A stretch of 21,471 nt of DNA, taken from assembly GCA_015680685.1 (NCBI GenBank), contig MNCI01002675.1:29783-51253 (forward strand), written 5' to 3'. The notes under the pieces were generated by a model. That model had not been told where the DNA came from. It did not search any database and worked only from the letters and a program-made list of their open reading frames with translations. The position numbers and the translations under genes were made by a program. Origin of the DNA: Gnetum montanum. Lineage: Eukaryota; Streptophyta; Gnetopsida; Gnetales; Gnetaceae. Shown in pieces: positions 1 through 9,901 of this stretch (position 1 is the first letter of the stretch; each line of letters begins with the position of its first letter).

Positions 1-14
1 ATTAATTTCCTTAC

Positions 15-421
15 TTCGGTTCTCAGATTGAAAGGCCTTGCATTCGTGAACTTCGGCAGCGATTTCGCTTCTTTGTATAGCAGTAGTCTCGCCTTCTTCT
101 TTTCAAAAGTCTGAAAAGAGAAGAAGAAGATTTTATACCTAGTCAAGGAAAAAGTAATTATAAAAAATTTTGAACTGCAGAGAATGAGGTCACAGTAATC
201 CTACCTCTTGCTTTATATTTTCATTTTCCATGCTGCACAATAATCAAAACATTAAACTACAGAAACTAAAATCACAAGCAACAGAAAATTCATATCATGA
301 AAATCATAAATGGATTTCAGGAATTAAAAAAAAAAAAAAATGAGCACCATTGATGATTTGAAGTATTCCCAACGATGGATTCCTGAAGTAAGCCTGGATG
401 CTGGGTCGTTATGTTCTCCAT
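15..421 (-). CDS. 5' part of a TPX2-family (microtubule-associated) gene, three exons, partial
   Basis: Three minus-strand exons join without breaking frame. Exon 1 runs from ATG at 421 to 348 (24 codons plus TG). Exon 2 is 232-205 (28 bp, completing a TGC codon). Exon 3 is 110-15 (exactly 32 codons). Splice sites seen: donor ATG/GTGCTC (weak) and acceptor TGTGCAG for intron 1 (347-233); donor GAG/GTAGGA and a strong pyrimidine tract ending TTTTCAG for intron 2 (204-111); donor GAA/GTAAGG at 14. Exon 3 is Lys-rich and ends in ARPFNLRTE, which resembles the P-F-x-L-R-T-E signature of TPX2-family spindle and microtubule-binding proteins. The first ATG after the predicted transcription start is the chosen one, in the context AAAATGG. 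The rest of the gene lies left of the window. The family call rests on the motif from memory. The splice model is inferred, but agreement of phase at both junctions makes chance unlikely. Confidence 0.55.
326..340. repeat. A15 homopolymer
   Basis: An uninterrupted run of 15 A sits in intron 1 of the TPX2-family gene. On the gene's own strand it reads as T15 just inside the donor side of the intron. Confidence 0.9.
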
Positions 422-629
422 TTTCACTGTCAAAATCTAACACAAGCTGTAGCAAAATGGAAGTAAAGCTACTACTTGTGCAATAATATTGAAATTTCAG
501 TAATAAGGAAATTGCGATCCAAGAAGAAGAATCTCAAAATAGCAACAGTGACCGAAGAGAGAAAGAGCTTCTTTCAAACCGCACTTGCACTTTTGGTCAG
601 GATAACAACTTATGGTTCTATATATAATT
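422..629 (-). promoter_or_regulatory. TATA box and 5' leader of the TPX2-family gene
   Basis: On the minus strand a TATATATA box (619-626) lies about 200 bases upstream of the exon 1 ATG. The intervening leader is rich in CT/TC runs (for example CTCTTTCTCTCTTC near 555-570), as many plant 5' leaders are, and I see no other minus-strand ATG between the expected transcription start (about 590) and 421. An open frame on the opposite strand at 476-844 has no family resemblance and is probably the antisense shadow of this leader and promoter. Confidence 0.4.
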
Positions 630-1040
630 CAGCGTTCCCTGACCGACCGTTGATCAACAGCTGCATTTTCGAACAAATAAATAAATATGTATATTTTTTG
701 GTCCGTATTTGCCCAATGCATGGCATTGTCAGTTATCTTTTAAGCAAGTTGGAAAATACGATTCTCAGCTTTAATGGTAGTTGTCGTATACCAGCCCCAA
801 AAACAAATGGAAAACCCATGCACTTTTGTTTTAAAAAAAATTAAAATACGTGTCGTAAACGTCGGTGTGCAATTCTGTTAAGGTTTTCTCGCTAAACTGG
901 TAAGGGTTCCTTGCGATCAAATTCAGCGACATTTAGGTTGCCCAATGTCCAATGTGGCCCATACGTTTATAAATGTAATAACTAGACCGAATAACGTTGC
1001 AATTACTTTGAAAAACCAGAATCATATCTTACTTGCAGAG
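630..1040. other. CpG-rich upstream region of the left-edge gene
   Basis: No ORF or repeat is recognised. The stretch has many intact CpG sites (for example four within 847-865), unlike nearly all sequence to its right. This fits unmethylated promoter-proximal DNA of a single-copy gene. The CpG density drops sharply near 1040-1080. Confidence 0.4.
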
Positions 1041-2137
1041 TAGCTCACGTTGATGGTAAATATAAGTAGCGGATTCTAAAATTCTATTTTTTTGAAGTGG
1101 TTCCATTTTAATGAGTAACATCATAGTTTTCAGAGTTTTTATAAATTTTTTTATGCTCCTTCCTCAACCCAGTGCACAATGTTTTTTGTTTTTTATGCAG
1201 TTTTTTCTCTGAAAAACTGATAGTGTTGACAATTTTTAGCCACTTATTGGAAGCATCTAGGGTCTCTAGAGGTTCCTAGTGTAGTGTAGAAGGATCCTAG
1301 ATGAAGTTTGGAGTTTGTTTTTTGAATTTTTTCCATATTTGTCCTAGAGGTTTTACTACAACTATTTTACCTTAAACTAGATTTTTTTGGCAAAAAATTA
1401 AACAATTCTGAACTAAAATTTTAATTTTTCTAAAATTGTTACTGTAGTTTTGGAAGGGGATTTGGACTATTATAGGCTTGTTCCCAGTGTTTAAATTTCA
1501 CAGTTATTTTTTTGAAATTTTTTCATGAATTTTTCTAGCCTTGGGAACTATGTTGTTTAGTTGTAGTTTTTTGTGCTACATTTTTAGGATTCCCTAGCTA
1601 TCTTGATAGCATTCGTCATATTGTTTTGGATTTTAGGCTATAATGGAATTTTTTCTAAGCACTTTGACCAAGATATGGCATTTTCTATGGTCATTGGACA
1701 ATTGTGTAGGATACTTTAAGATTTTTCATAGGTTTTGATGGTAGCGTATGGGTTCAAGTATATAATAAAAATCATGTTTTGATTACCACTTTTCCTTGAA
1801 TCTTCCCTAATCCCAGCATATGAGCCAATAACATGGTTTTGACATCATGTTTTTTACTAGTTTTTATACACAAGGCTCCAACACTATCCAATTTAGCTTG
1901 TTGGTTATCTTGAAATTTGGTTTCATGCTAATTGTTTTGTTAAATGTCTATTAGTGAGCTTTCATGTCAAGAGGTTAAAATTTTGTTCATGTTATAGTTG
2001 GAACTAATGATTTTGGTTATGTTGCACATTTTTGATGTAGTCTTGGTAGCAACACTAGCATCACATGTGTTATAATTGGTTGTTATGTTACCAAATTTTG
2101 CTTTAATGTTATCATTTTTTCTCATGGCTACATGGTT
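1041..2137. other. T-rich, CpG-poor spacer with no recognisable gene
   Basis: The plus strand has repeated T runs and almost no CpG. All frames are closed. It may be the 5' flank or first intron of the decayed gene that follows, because its composition matches the intron-like segments there. I see no LTR ends, PBS or coding motif. Confidence 0.4.
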
Positions 2138-2616
2138 TGACTATGCATGGCATTTTTGGAACCCATCTTGATTGTTGTCAAGCTAGTAGGGATCCTATGT
2201 TGCATGAGGGTAGATATACAAAATAGTCTAAACCATGGTATGGCTATCGGTCATCATGAATCGATGTGGTTTAGGCCTAGGACAAGAGAGTTCTTGGCAT
2301 ACTTGCTTCAAAACTTTAGTGTGATCATGTGGTCACACTTGGTCATGGACATTGCAACTATGCTTGCAAAGATCCTCTTACTAGGATCTACCAATTGCAT
2401 CATGTAGTTCATGGAAGATGACCCCTATACCCAAGTATAGGGTGAGTAGTTCGATGGTTTGTTTACCCTAGGAATGCAAAAGTTATCTCAAATTTGGGAT
2501 ATGCTTAATTATTCTCAATACAATGTCAATAACACCTTGATGATATGCCACTGGATCAACAACTTGTTTCAAAAACCTCCCAAAGCCTTCTACCTTTTGC
2601 AAGCTTAAGTTTTATT
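2138..2616 (+). pseudogene. Exon resembling an FCP1/SCP (NIF-type) HAD phosphatase domain, inactivated
   Basis: One frame stays in register from the first motif to the last, broken only by TAG stops at 2405, 2441 and 2450. In family order it shows a hydrophobic strand plus VGILC (2168-2200), the place of the DxDGxL nucleophile motif; WFRPRTREFLAYLL followed by NFSVIMWS (2267-2335), matching the R-P-x-x-x-x-F-L ... F-x-V-x-I-W-S-S block; KLSQIWD (2480-2500), matching the K-x-L-x-x-I/V-W block; and a NTLMI ... NNLFQKPPKAFYL stretch (from 2531), matching the N-T-L-L-I-D-D-S ... N-P-P block. These blocks are typical of CTD-type Ser/Thr phosphatases. The catalytic Asp residues are gone: the first motif reads VKLVG, and the late DD is replaced. 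The domain call is from motif memory. I infer a dead copy. Confidence 0.45.
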
Positions 2617-3076
2617 GTAAATTGACATTTTGTCTTTATTTTTTTAAAGCTATTTGCTCTAATGATTTTCATGTTCTCATGTTACTGGTATAGGGTACAT
2701 GATGAAGGTTTGGTCAAAAGTGATCAAGTTCTACCTATGGCATACCCAACATTGGAAGTGTTTTCACAAGGCCAAACTATGAGGTTGGTGGTGTTGTAAC
2801 AACTACATGATAAATTTAGCAGGTATACATCATGATTTTCTTAGGTTTACCATAGATGTTTGGCAACTAGGATTGCTCATAGTTGGTGAGGCCTTTTAGA
2901 TCTAGTAGTTCATGCACCAATCATTTTGAAGGCCCCAGTTTTGCCGAATTCAAGTAAGTAATTTTTGTTTTTGTATAGCCAACATTTTTAGTTTTTTTTT
3001 TATTTTCTAGTTATTTTAGTTCTAGTTAGTTGGTTTTAGTTTTACATTTATAACTTATTGGCCTTGTATTGTTTAG

Positions 3077-4169
3077 GGATATAAAAAAGGATAATGGGCT
3101 ACCTATGTTGTAGGTTTTGTGCATGGGTCTACATTCATTATGATCACCTTAGGCCATGTAGAGGAGAAAATCATACTTAAGTGGGGTGAAGTAGACTCAT
3201 CACAAGAGTGACTAGTAAGTAGCATTCCTAGGGAGGTTTAGCAGAGGTTTTCTGATGTAGGTTTGGTTGATCTATTTATGCTTTCCAAACCATTGATGCC
3301 CATAGTAGACATCATGAATGTAATTAACTCATTTGATAAAGGAGTTAATAAATTCATCTCTTGTGTTCATGATTTTCTTATGGTTCTAAGCATTAATGAG
3401 TTTACATTTAGTGATCTCTTTGGTGTACCTTTTGATGACATCAAGGTTTCCATAAGGGCAAGGAAAGAGGTGAGCCATAGAGAGGAGATGGAGGAATGAC
3501 TTAACTCTCATAGAAGTGGAGCATTGAGTCTTGAATGGTGCAAAGTCAAAGATGCCAATGAGACTTATCCTCTATCTTGCTCTAGAGCAATTCCCATGTT
3601 GTTGTCATAGAAGGAGACCATAGGTATTTATCAAGCTTAGACCATGAAAAGGATTCTCACTAATGGTACTAGGTTCAACTAGGATACATTCTTAGTCTTT
3701 GGGCTATGGGATGAAATCTGAAAATTCTATAATAACCTTGATATAATATGTCATATGCATTTTTCATTCTTTCCTATGTATCTTGAAAGGTTTGCAAAAT
3801 TCCTAGTGACTTAGAAAGATGAAAAGTGGATGGGCTGTGATCCCTCCTAGTTTTCCAAGCCTTGGGCCAAACACATCATTCTAGTAATGCATATCCAAGA
3901 TATACTAGTTGAGGATATCAAAGAGTCATTGTTAGTTACCACTAAGAGGTTTAGTGGTGCATGTTGTCCTTCCCCTAACACCATGGGGATTGAAACCTGT
4001 GTTACACATGATAATGTAAAGAGATCTAAGAAGGTACATGTAGAAGCTAATGGTGTAGCTAAAGAGAAGATGAAGAGGGCACAAGTTGAAGTAAATGCTT
4101 CTATTGTTGATCAACCAACATGTAAGAAGGTATCCATCAAGTTTGACAGGATACATCAATTTGTTGCAA
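3077..4169 (+). pseudogene. Middle exon block of the decayed gene, unknown protein
   Basis: The block lies between intron-like segments 2954-3076 and 4170-4294. It holds two longer open stretches: 3263-3499, hydrophobic then charged and including INEFTFSDLFGVPFDD; and 3887-4169, a basic region rich in Lys and Val. Between them the same style of frame is broken by about eight stops, most of them TAG. The ...EFTFSDLFGVPFDD... phrase faintly recalls the E-x-T-x-T-L-x-D-x-x-x-L-x-G-L-P-V motif of plant mobile domain proteins, but the match is too weak to name it. Confidence 0.35.
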
Positions 4170-4863
4170 GTATGTATGTATACATTTTTTTATGCTACAT
4201 GTTTTTATGTTTTTTGTATAGTTATGTATATAGATTTTTATTAGCAAAAATGTTTGCTAACTTGTCCTTTGTTTTGTCTTTACCATGATTGTAGGGAAAC
4301 AACAAGGGTTGGTAGCCTAGGCTACTATAGAAGTAGAACAAAGATGTAAGGAAGAGGATGAGTGAAGGAGTAAGGAAGAGGATGAGAGAGTATCCAATGA
4401 AGCATTGGATGTCATGAATTCTATCTTTGAGGAATTTCCTCTAGGAGGAAAGTCTCTTATCAATACTCTATATGATCTTCCAAGTACTTGTTTAGTTTTG
4501 TTTATATATTTTGCTTTTAAAGCTTATGTTAATTTTTGTAAACTATGTTGATGGTTATGATTTTCGTAGTGCATTAGCTTCCTTTGGAAGCATCTACATG
4601 TATGTTCTACTTGAAGCCTTGGGCTAAAGTTCTAAATAATGTGGAATGCATGCAAGGTGTGGTGGATGATATGGCTGATCAGTTATAATAGATAGTCCTT
4701 GACATTGGTAAGAATAGTTAGCATATTTTTGTTTTGACTTTTTATTTTATATTTTTATGGTTTTTTATATTTTATTTTATTTTATGACTACATCATTTTA
4801 GGAGTTAAAATATTTTGGTTTTATTATTCTTTTTGTTTTCATGTTATGCTCTAGCTATTGTAG

Positions 4864-5686
4864 TGTCCAAGGTTAGATAGGATCCTGTGCATGACATTGA
4901 GCTCAATGAGCTCCATGCACTGCCACCTGAGGTGGATAATGTTCTAGGAGGTTGTATAAAGGAATTACTTAGTGTGCTATCTCATGTGCTAAGACATCTT
5001 AGGAGTGCCAATGCTCTAATGAATTCTTGTGGGAGAGAGTTGTGGCCTTAGAAAAAGAGAACAAGAAGCAAGCACCTAAGATCAAAAGTCTTAGAGATTG
5101 CAAAGAGTTTACAGAGGCCTATGTAACCAATGTAGACTCCTTGAGTACTAAATAAATTCAATGGTCATGCTATTGGAGTGCCATCTAGAGCAAGGTTGCT
5201 CTAGCTAAGAGCAATGTGGAAAAGGACATGCAAATGGAGTTACTGGTTTGTAAGATTAAAGATTGGAGGGACTATTGTGCTTGGGTACTTGAGTGGGGTA
5301 GAAAATAAAAGGACCATAAGCAGTAGTACAAAGTGGAGAAGGAGAGTTATCTAAAATGGATACACGAGGAGGCCATTGAGTGTCAAAAGCTTGAGTTATT
5401 TGTGTAGGGGATAAACATAAAGTACACCTTTAAGATGTTTTCAGATTCAATGGTAGTGACTGATTCTCCTACCCCTTAGACTACTACTACCTCTAGAGAG
5501 ACTACCATTACTACTCTTTCCTGAGAGCCTCTTGAGTGGAGAAACATTGAGAGGTGAAAGATCCTAGAGGAGGTAGATCTAGGAGAGATCAACTAGGCAA
5601 ACATGATTGAAGAAAAAATTCTTCATAGGGCAAAGACTAATCTTAAGAACTTTGCCCTAGAAGATATTACTTCAAAATCCCCTAAG
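4864..5686 (+). pseudogene. C-terminal, helix-rich exon block of the decayed gene
   Basis: The block lies between intron-like segments 4708-4863 and 5687-5817. Conceptual translation gives stretches rich in Glu, Lys and Leu (around 5040-5420 and 5560-5680) of the sort that form coiled coils, and a Thr/Ser-rich segment near 5470-5520. Frame changes and stops interrupt it. No family is recognised. Confidence 0.3.
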
Positions 5687-5886
5687 GTTCATTTTAAAGT
5701 TTTAAATTTTTTATGTTATATTTTATGTTTGCCATTTTTCTAGTTTTTATGGTTTCATAGTTATGTCATTGGCTATGATGGTTACTAATCGTTTATATTT
5801 TTTTTTTTGGTTTATAGGCCTTAGGTGATGGCAATGGTATTGGTGATGATGTAGGCAACGGTCCTTCTCCTTCTCCTCTAGTTTAG

Positions 5887-6296
5887 TTTTGGCTATTGTT
5901 AGACATGGTACATTTTTGTTATTTCGGTTATAATGTTGTAGTTTTTTATTTAGGCTATCGTAGCCTTCTAGAGACTATACCATTTTTTGTATTGTTGATT
6001 ATTGCACAACGCATCCATGGCTATGGAACATTTTATTTCTATTGTTGTCACATGGTGTGAGTATGGCTAGTATTTTAAATTTTGGTTTATAGCATACTAT
6101 TTTTTGTTTTTTTATGTTGAAGATTTTTATGGAGAATTATAATTTTATGGAAAAACACAAAAGATGACAGGCATAAATCATAAACCTAACGCAAGAATGT
6201 AAAGTAAAGGCTACATAGTAAAGTAGTAAATAAGGCTAAAATTTGAAAAGTAAGCTAAAGTAAAATCTTGAGATGGTATTGCAGCAATGTGGGTAG
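5887..6296. other. Spacer with no recognisable feature
   Basis: AT-rich sequence follows the last stop of the decayed gene. It has T runs up to about 6130 and A-rich sequence after. No ORF, repeat end or exon was found before the acceptor-like GTGGGTAG at 6289-6296. Confidence 0.4.
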
Positions 6297-6592
6297 AAAA
6301 AAGAACAAGAATTCATGGAAAAACTGTTCCTAAGTTTCCAGGAGGAGCAAAAATTGAGAATTCCTAGAGCTCAAGGTGTATCATTCACGATAGATGAACC
6401 TAGGGTAACATACTAAATTCATAAAATGATGATAGTTAATCATCTAATGGGTCAACCACACAAGGAAATTGTTATTATTATTATTTTTTCGCATAAGAAA
6501 TTAAATTAAACATTTTACAGGATTTGCCAATAAATCCACTGAAGCTTCACACAGAAAATAGAACTCGACAAAGAACAGAGTTTGACAACAAG
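6297..6592 (+). CDS. Two exons of a TPX2-family gene (central part), partial
   Basis: Exon a (6297-6404, 36 codons) and exon b (6521-6592, 24 codons) are both in phase 0. They are separated by a 116-bp intron with donor AGG/GTAACA and acceptor TTTTACAG; exon b ends AAG/GTATTC. Exon a encodes a charged helix (KKEQEFMEKL ... EEQKLR) followed by IPRAQGVSFTIDEP. Exon b encodes NPLKLHTENRTRQRTEFDNK. These resemble the consecutive ...LRIPxAQGLPWTTDEPE... and ...LKLHTExRAxxRAEFD... segments of plant TPX2-family proteins, which bind microtubules in spindle assembly. Neither exon has a stop. The preceding exon in such a protein would resemble the one found on the opposite strand at 15-110. The next exon is not identified; a frame continues past 6640 (including MPISFPRR near 6728) but overlaps a repeat. 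The family call is from memory of motifs. Confidence 0.6.
6472..6484. repeat. Short TTA microsatellite
   Basis: About four TTA units, followed by a T run, in the intron between the two TPX2-family exons. Confidence 0.7.
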
Positions 6593-6734
6593 GTATTCCA
6601 CAATTCTGTTTTACTTAGAAATACATGCATACAATGTTTAAATCTATGCACAGGAGATTCACGATTTTTGGATAAATTTTCACGAACTGTTCGTGTTAGA
6701 TTCGGGAGCCTGCACAGAAGCGCATCAATGCCCA

Positions 6735-6870
6735 TCTCATTTCCTAGAAGAACTAGTGCACTGGAGTACTATAGGTCCATAAAATTCAACCAAATCACAT
6801 GTGAATGCCTTAGTGATTCGTATGGTTGGGCATTGGCATACCTCACCACTTATCAGTTAATTATGGCATA
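6735..6870 (+). repeat. Dispersed repeat segment, copy 1
   Basis: This stretch aligns by eye over roughly 120 bases with the reverse strand of 11380-11501. Shared landmarks are TATGGTTGGGCAT, TACCTCAC, TGAATGC and GGTC(C/T)A. Copy 2 sits where the U5 end of the gypsy LTR would be, so this may be the end of a related LTR. It overlaps an open frame (6524-6871) that is otherwise unsupported. Confidence 0.5.
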
Positions 6871-8490
6871 GATCTTGAAAGGCCAAGTCTTGACTATGTC
6901 TCATTACACACCAGTAAACTCAACTACTCAGTGTCATGGTCTTGCTTGAATCCACAATCAAATCAAAGGCAAGAGATCTATCTTAAACCATGTTATTGTG
7001 GTATGGGACTTATTAAGAAATACTTAACTAGTATGTGCAAACAAGGGTATCTCAAAGAGTTACAATTTTCACTACCAATTGAGTAAAACTCAATCACAAA
7101 TATATATATCATTTCCAAAAAAACATGAATAAAATCCCATCCTATACCAAGAAGTAACCTTAAATAATCATGAAATATTTTAGAGATAAGTTTGGTAGTA
7201 TTTAACATATCCTAAAAAATTACCAAAAATTCATACAATAAGTTGGATAGATTTTCAATATATTTTCTATACAAAAAAACCTAATACAACAAAAATTTGC
7301 CAGCATCTTGACTTAATAATAAAAAGAAAAAAATAATAGCAAAGACTTCGGCAATAAGGAGGAAGTGTATAAATTTTCAACAAAATAGGACAACATCATA
7401 GCTAGAAAAATAAATTAAGCCTTTTGACAAAAGTTCTATAGTACTTTAAAATATTTTTTTCTCTTTCTTTTCTTTTCCTAATCCCCTATAATATTCTCTC
7501 TCCTTTCAAACCCATTAGACTTAGGTCTTCCATAGATAAAAATGGAGTGTAGAGAAAGGTAAAGACCTATTTATGTGGGGGGTGCAACACATTCAAAGCA
7601 ATACATATCCAGAATGCTATTAGCAAGCTTCACTTTAGGTCTCATCATCTTAGAATTGAAAGCAAAAGATAGATTCAACTCCCTAGAGAAGAGTGCATTT
7701 ATAGGTTGTGTAGGTCAAGAACACTTGAAGATGAGTTACATGTGTTTCCTTTTTATGCTATGACTACCCATTCGAGAAAACATTATAATATTATAGTAAA
7801 AAACTTGTATGGTTTTTTTTGCTATCTCCATTGGTGCTTGGTCAACTTGTAGAGTGTATATTTACTTTTTATGAAAATGTAATATTTGTCCAATAGATCC
7901 TATATGTCTTTGAACATAATAAAACTTTAATTTAATTTCATTTCACATATCTTGGGTACATGTGCATGCATGCTTTCTTTTATTTCAATAAAATACATAA
8001 GTCTTACCTATACAAATACAAATGTTCATGATATGAAACATGATTTTTGAAAGAGGGAAGAAGGGCTTATAACATGATTTTTTAATCTAAAGCCTATATT
8101 CCACATGGAATTTTCACAAAATTTATTGTAGTAAAACAAGGACTAAACCAAAAGTCTTAAAACATCCTAAACACATTGGTAAGGCTAAATTTTAAGTAGG
8201 ACATCAACTTAATGCACTTTCTTAAGAAGGCTATTCTAACATATATTTAGGTTTAATTAAAATAAACTTAGAATTCTAGTTTTGATGGTAAAAAATTATA
8301 AGTGGTATGGGTTAGGAAGGGATAAGATCCTAAATATTCTATGAATAGTGTCATATATGCATAATACAACATAAAATAAGCATGATTAAATATTCATAGT
8401 GACATAACATTTAATAAAAGAAAATTTTTATATTAAATAGTTGAGTCATAAATCATCATATGTCAAGTGGCTACATCGATGCATCCCCAT
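6871..8490. other. AT-rich DNA with no recognisable gene
   Basis: Only short open frames with no family resemblance occur here (for example 6826-7086 and 7575-7763). A pyrimidine tract at about 7456-7480 and an alternating purine-pyrimidine run (CATGTGCATGCATGC, about 7960-7974) are the only visible structures. If the TPX2 exons at 6297-6592 are live, this would be intronic. Confidence 0.35.
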
Positions 8491-9880
8491 TGTAGCAATA
8501 GAAAGCTTTGGTGTTGAAAGGCCAAAAATACCTATATGAAATAGTTTAATCCCAGATCCAATGAGCTTTAGAAAAGGACCTAGAGTGCCTTAAACAATCT
8601 TGTCGATTAATTGAGGACTTAGAGATCTATTATTGGGATGAAATTGTGATAAAAATAAGCGAGAAAATGCATAAACAAAAAAACCTATGCTGAAATACAA
8701 TTGCACAAAATAATGAGGAAATGAACCAAAACACTGGAAATGATTTGTATTAATGTTGTAAAAATATAAGGTTTAGAGAGTACAAAATTTAAAACTATAA
8801 TTTTTCCACATGTCCCTGAAAAATGACAAAGGAATTTTGACTTATGAATGGGCAATGTGTATCCTGTAGTCCTTCCAAATGGGCTTGGTTCATTAGCTCA
8901 CTCATACACTACAATAGGTTCTCTATGCTCCAACAAAATGCTCTTGAAGATGACTCTAGACTCTTGAATTTCTATCTGTCTCAAAAGTCTCTAGTTTGAA
9001 GGAGTTGGAAAAAATCCAAAAGTCCTTACAATGAAGTAAATTTTGGTTTAAATAGGTTATGGGTATCCTGATTTATTGCTAGTTAATTATGCCATGATTG
9101 TTAACAAATTTCTAACAAATTTTGCAACATTTTGGAAGCTTTTGATGGCCAAAATCTGCAACGTATGATCCATCAATGTTCTTCATCTCTTGTGCATGAA
9201 ATAACAATGTATTTGGCACTTTCACCACCCAAAAAGTATAGCATATTAATAAACAACATTTTTGACTTTTCTTGCCAAATTTGATGGCATATTAGGGCTA
9301 TTTTTTTTTGCCCAAACTCTAGCGTATATGCCACCAATAGTGTTGTCTATTTGTTATCAATGTTTTCAACATGTTTACATTTTAAGCTTCACATGTTGGC
9401 TTAAATGGAATTCTAGCATTGTGGGTTCTTAATTCCATCTTTATATAGGAAGAAATGTCCAAAATTTTACAAGAATAAGGTTGTTATGCAGGATTTTCAT
9501 GGGAAATAGGAAATTATTTTTGCCTTTAAATTTTCATCAAATGACAATGCAAGTTCTTGGCTTTGAGACTTTTTTTATGCAAATTGTAAAATTTCTTTGG
9601 GATGTTTCATTGGTTCCTCTTTCTTGATAGCTAGAGGATTGACTTAAGAGACCTTAACTAAGAATGTGAAACACTGTCGAAATTTCATCATGAACACTCT
9701 CTCTTCACACTTGATTTTGTAGTTGTCGAACCATGTGGAGGAGTACTCACAATGGTGAAATAAGGTCATGATGGAATGTTATAAGTTTGAGATGACATAA
9801 AAGCTACATTGGTTATTAGGGAATGAGCACATGGGCTAATAATAAATCTCAAATGTTGACATCATGGTCATGGTGAAAAA
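8491..9880 (+). repeat. LTR-like repeat, copy A (about 1.4 kb)
   Basis: The copy begins TGTAGCA. It aligns block by block with 9902-11375 at an offset of about 1.41-1.44 kb after removing the assembly duplication. Shared landmarks include ATCTTGTCGATTA (8597), CCAAAAGTCCTTACAATGAA (9016), a TTTAAATAG TATA-like site (about 9049), GGATTGACTTAAGAGACCT, and AAATGTTGACATCATGGTCA (9850). The middle part (about 9130-9450) has diverged most. Length, TG start and internal TATA-like site suggest an LTR. No PBS or PPT is seen next to it. Confidence 0.5.
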
Positions 9881-9901
9881 TGAATAGACTAAGAAAGTCT
9901 T

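Larger units (their letters stand above)
2138..5886 (+). pseudogene. Decayed multi-exon gene-like unit, possibly transposon-borne
   Basis: Plus-strand exon-like blocks with broken coding frames alternate with T-rich segments that begin GT and end AG. The best are 2954-3076 (donor GTAAGTA), 4170-4294 (GTATGT), 4484-4569 (GTACTT), 4708-4863 (GTAAGA) and 5687-5817 (GGTTCA context). A further one ends near 2693. The blocks keep long stretches of one frame interrupted by stops, most of them TAG. The last block ends with a Gly/Asp-rich stretch followed by SPSPLV and a stop near 5884. Retained introns argue against a processed retro-copy. The first block resembles an FCP1/NIF phosphatase; I do not recognise the rest. 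It could be a captured host gene, or the coding part of a multi-exon transposon. Confidence 0.5.

Noticed and set aside
476-844. 122-residue plus-strand open frame
   Set aside because: It has no family resemblance and lies antisense to the TATA box and leader of the minus-strand TPX2-family gene.
3263-3499. Plant mobile domain protein
   Set aside because: Only one phrase (EFTFSDLFGVPFDD) resembles that family. The rest does not align from memory, so I left it unnamed.
6524-6871. 115-residue open frame as a separate gene
   Set aside because: Its first part is the TPX2 exon b region read in another frame, running through a good donor site. Its last part overlaps a dispersed repeat. MPISFPRR near 6728 vaguely recalls a later TPX2 segment but is out of phase with exon b unless another exon start is assumed.
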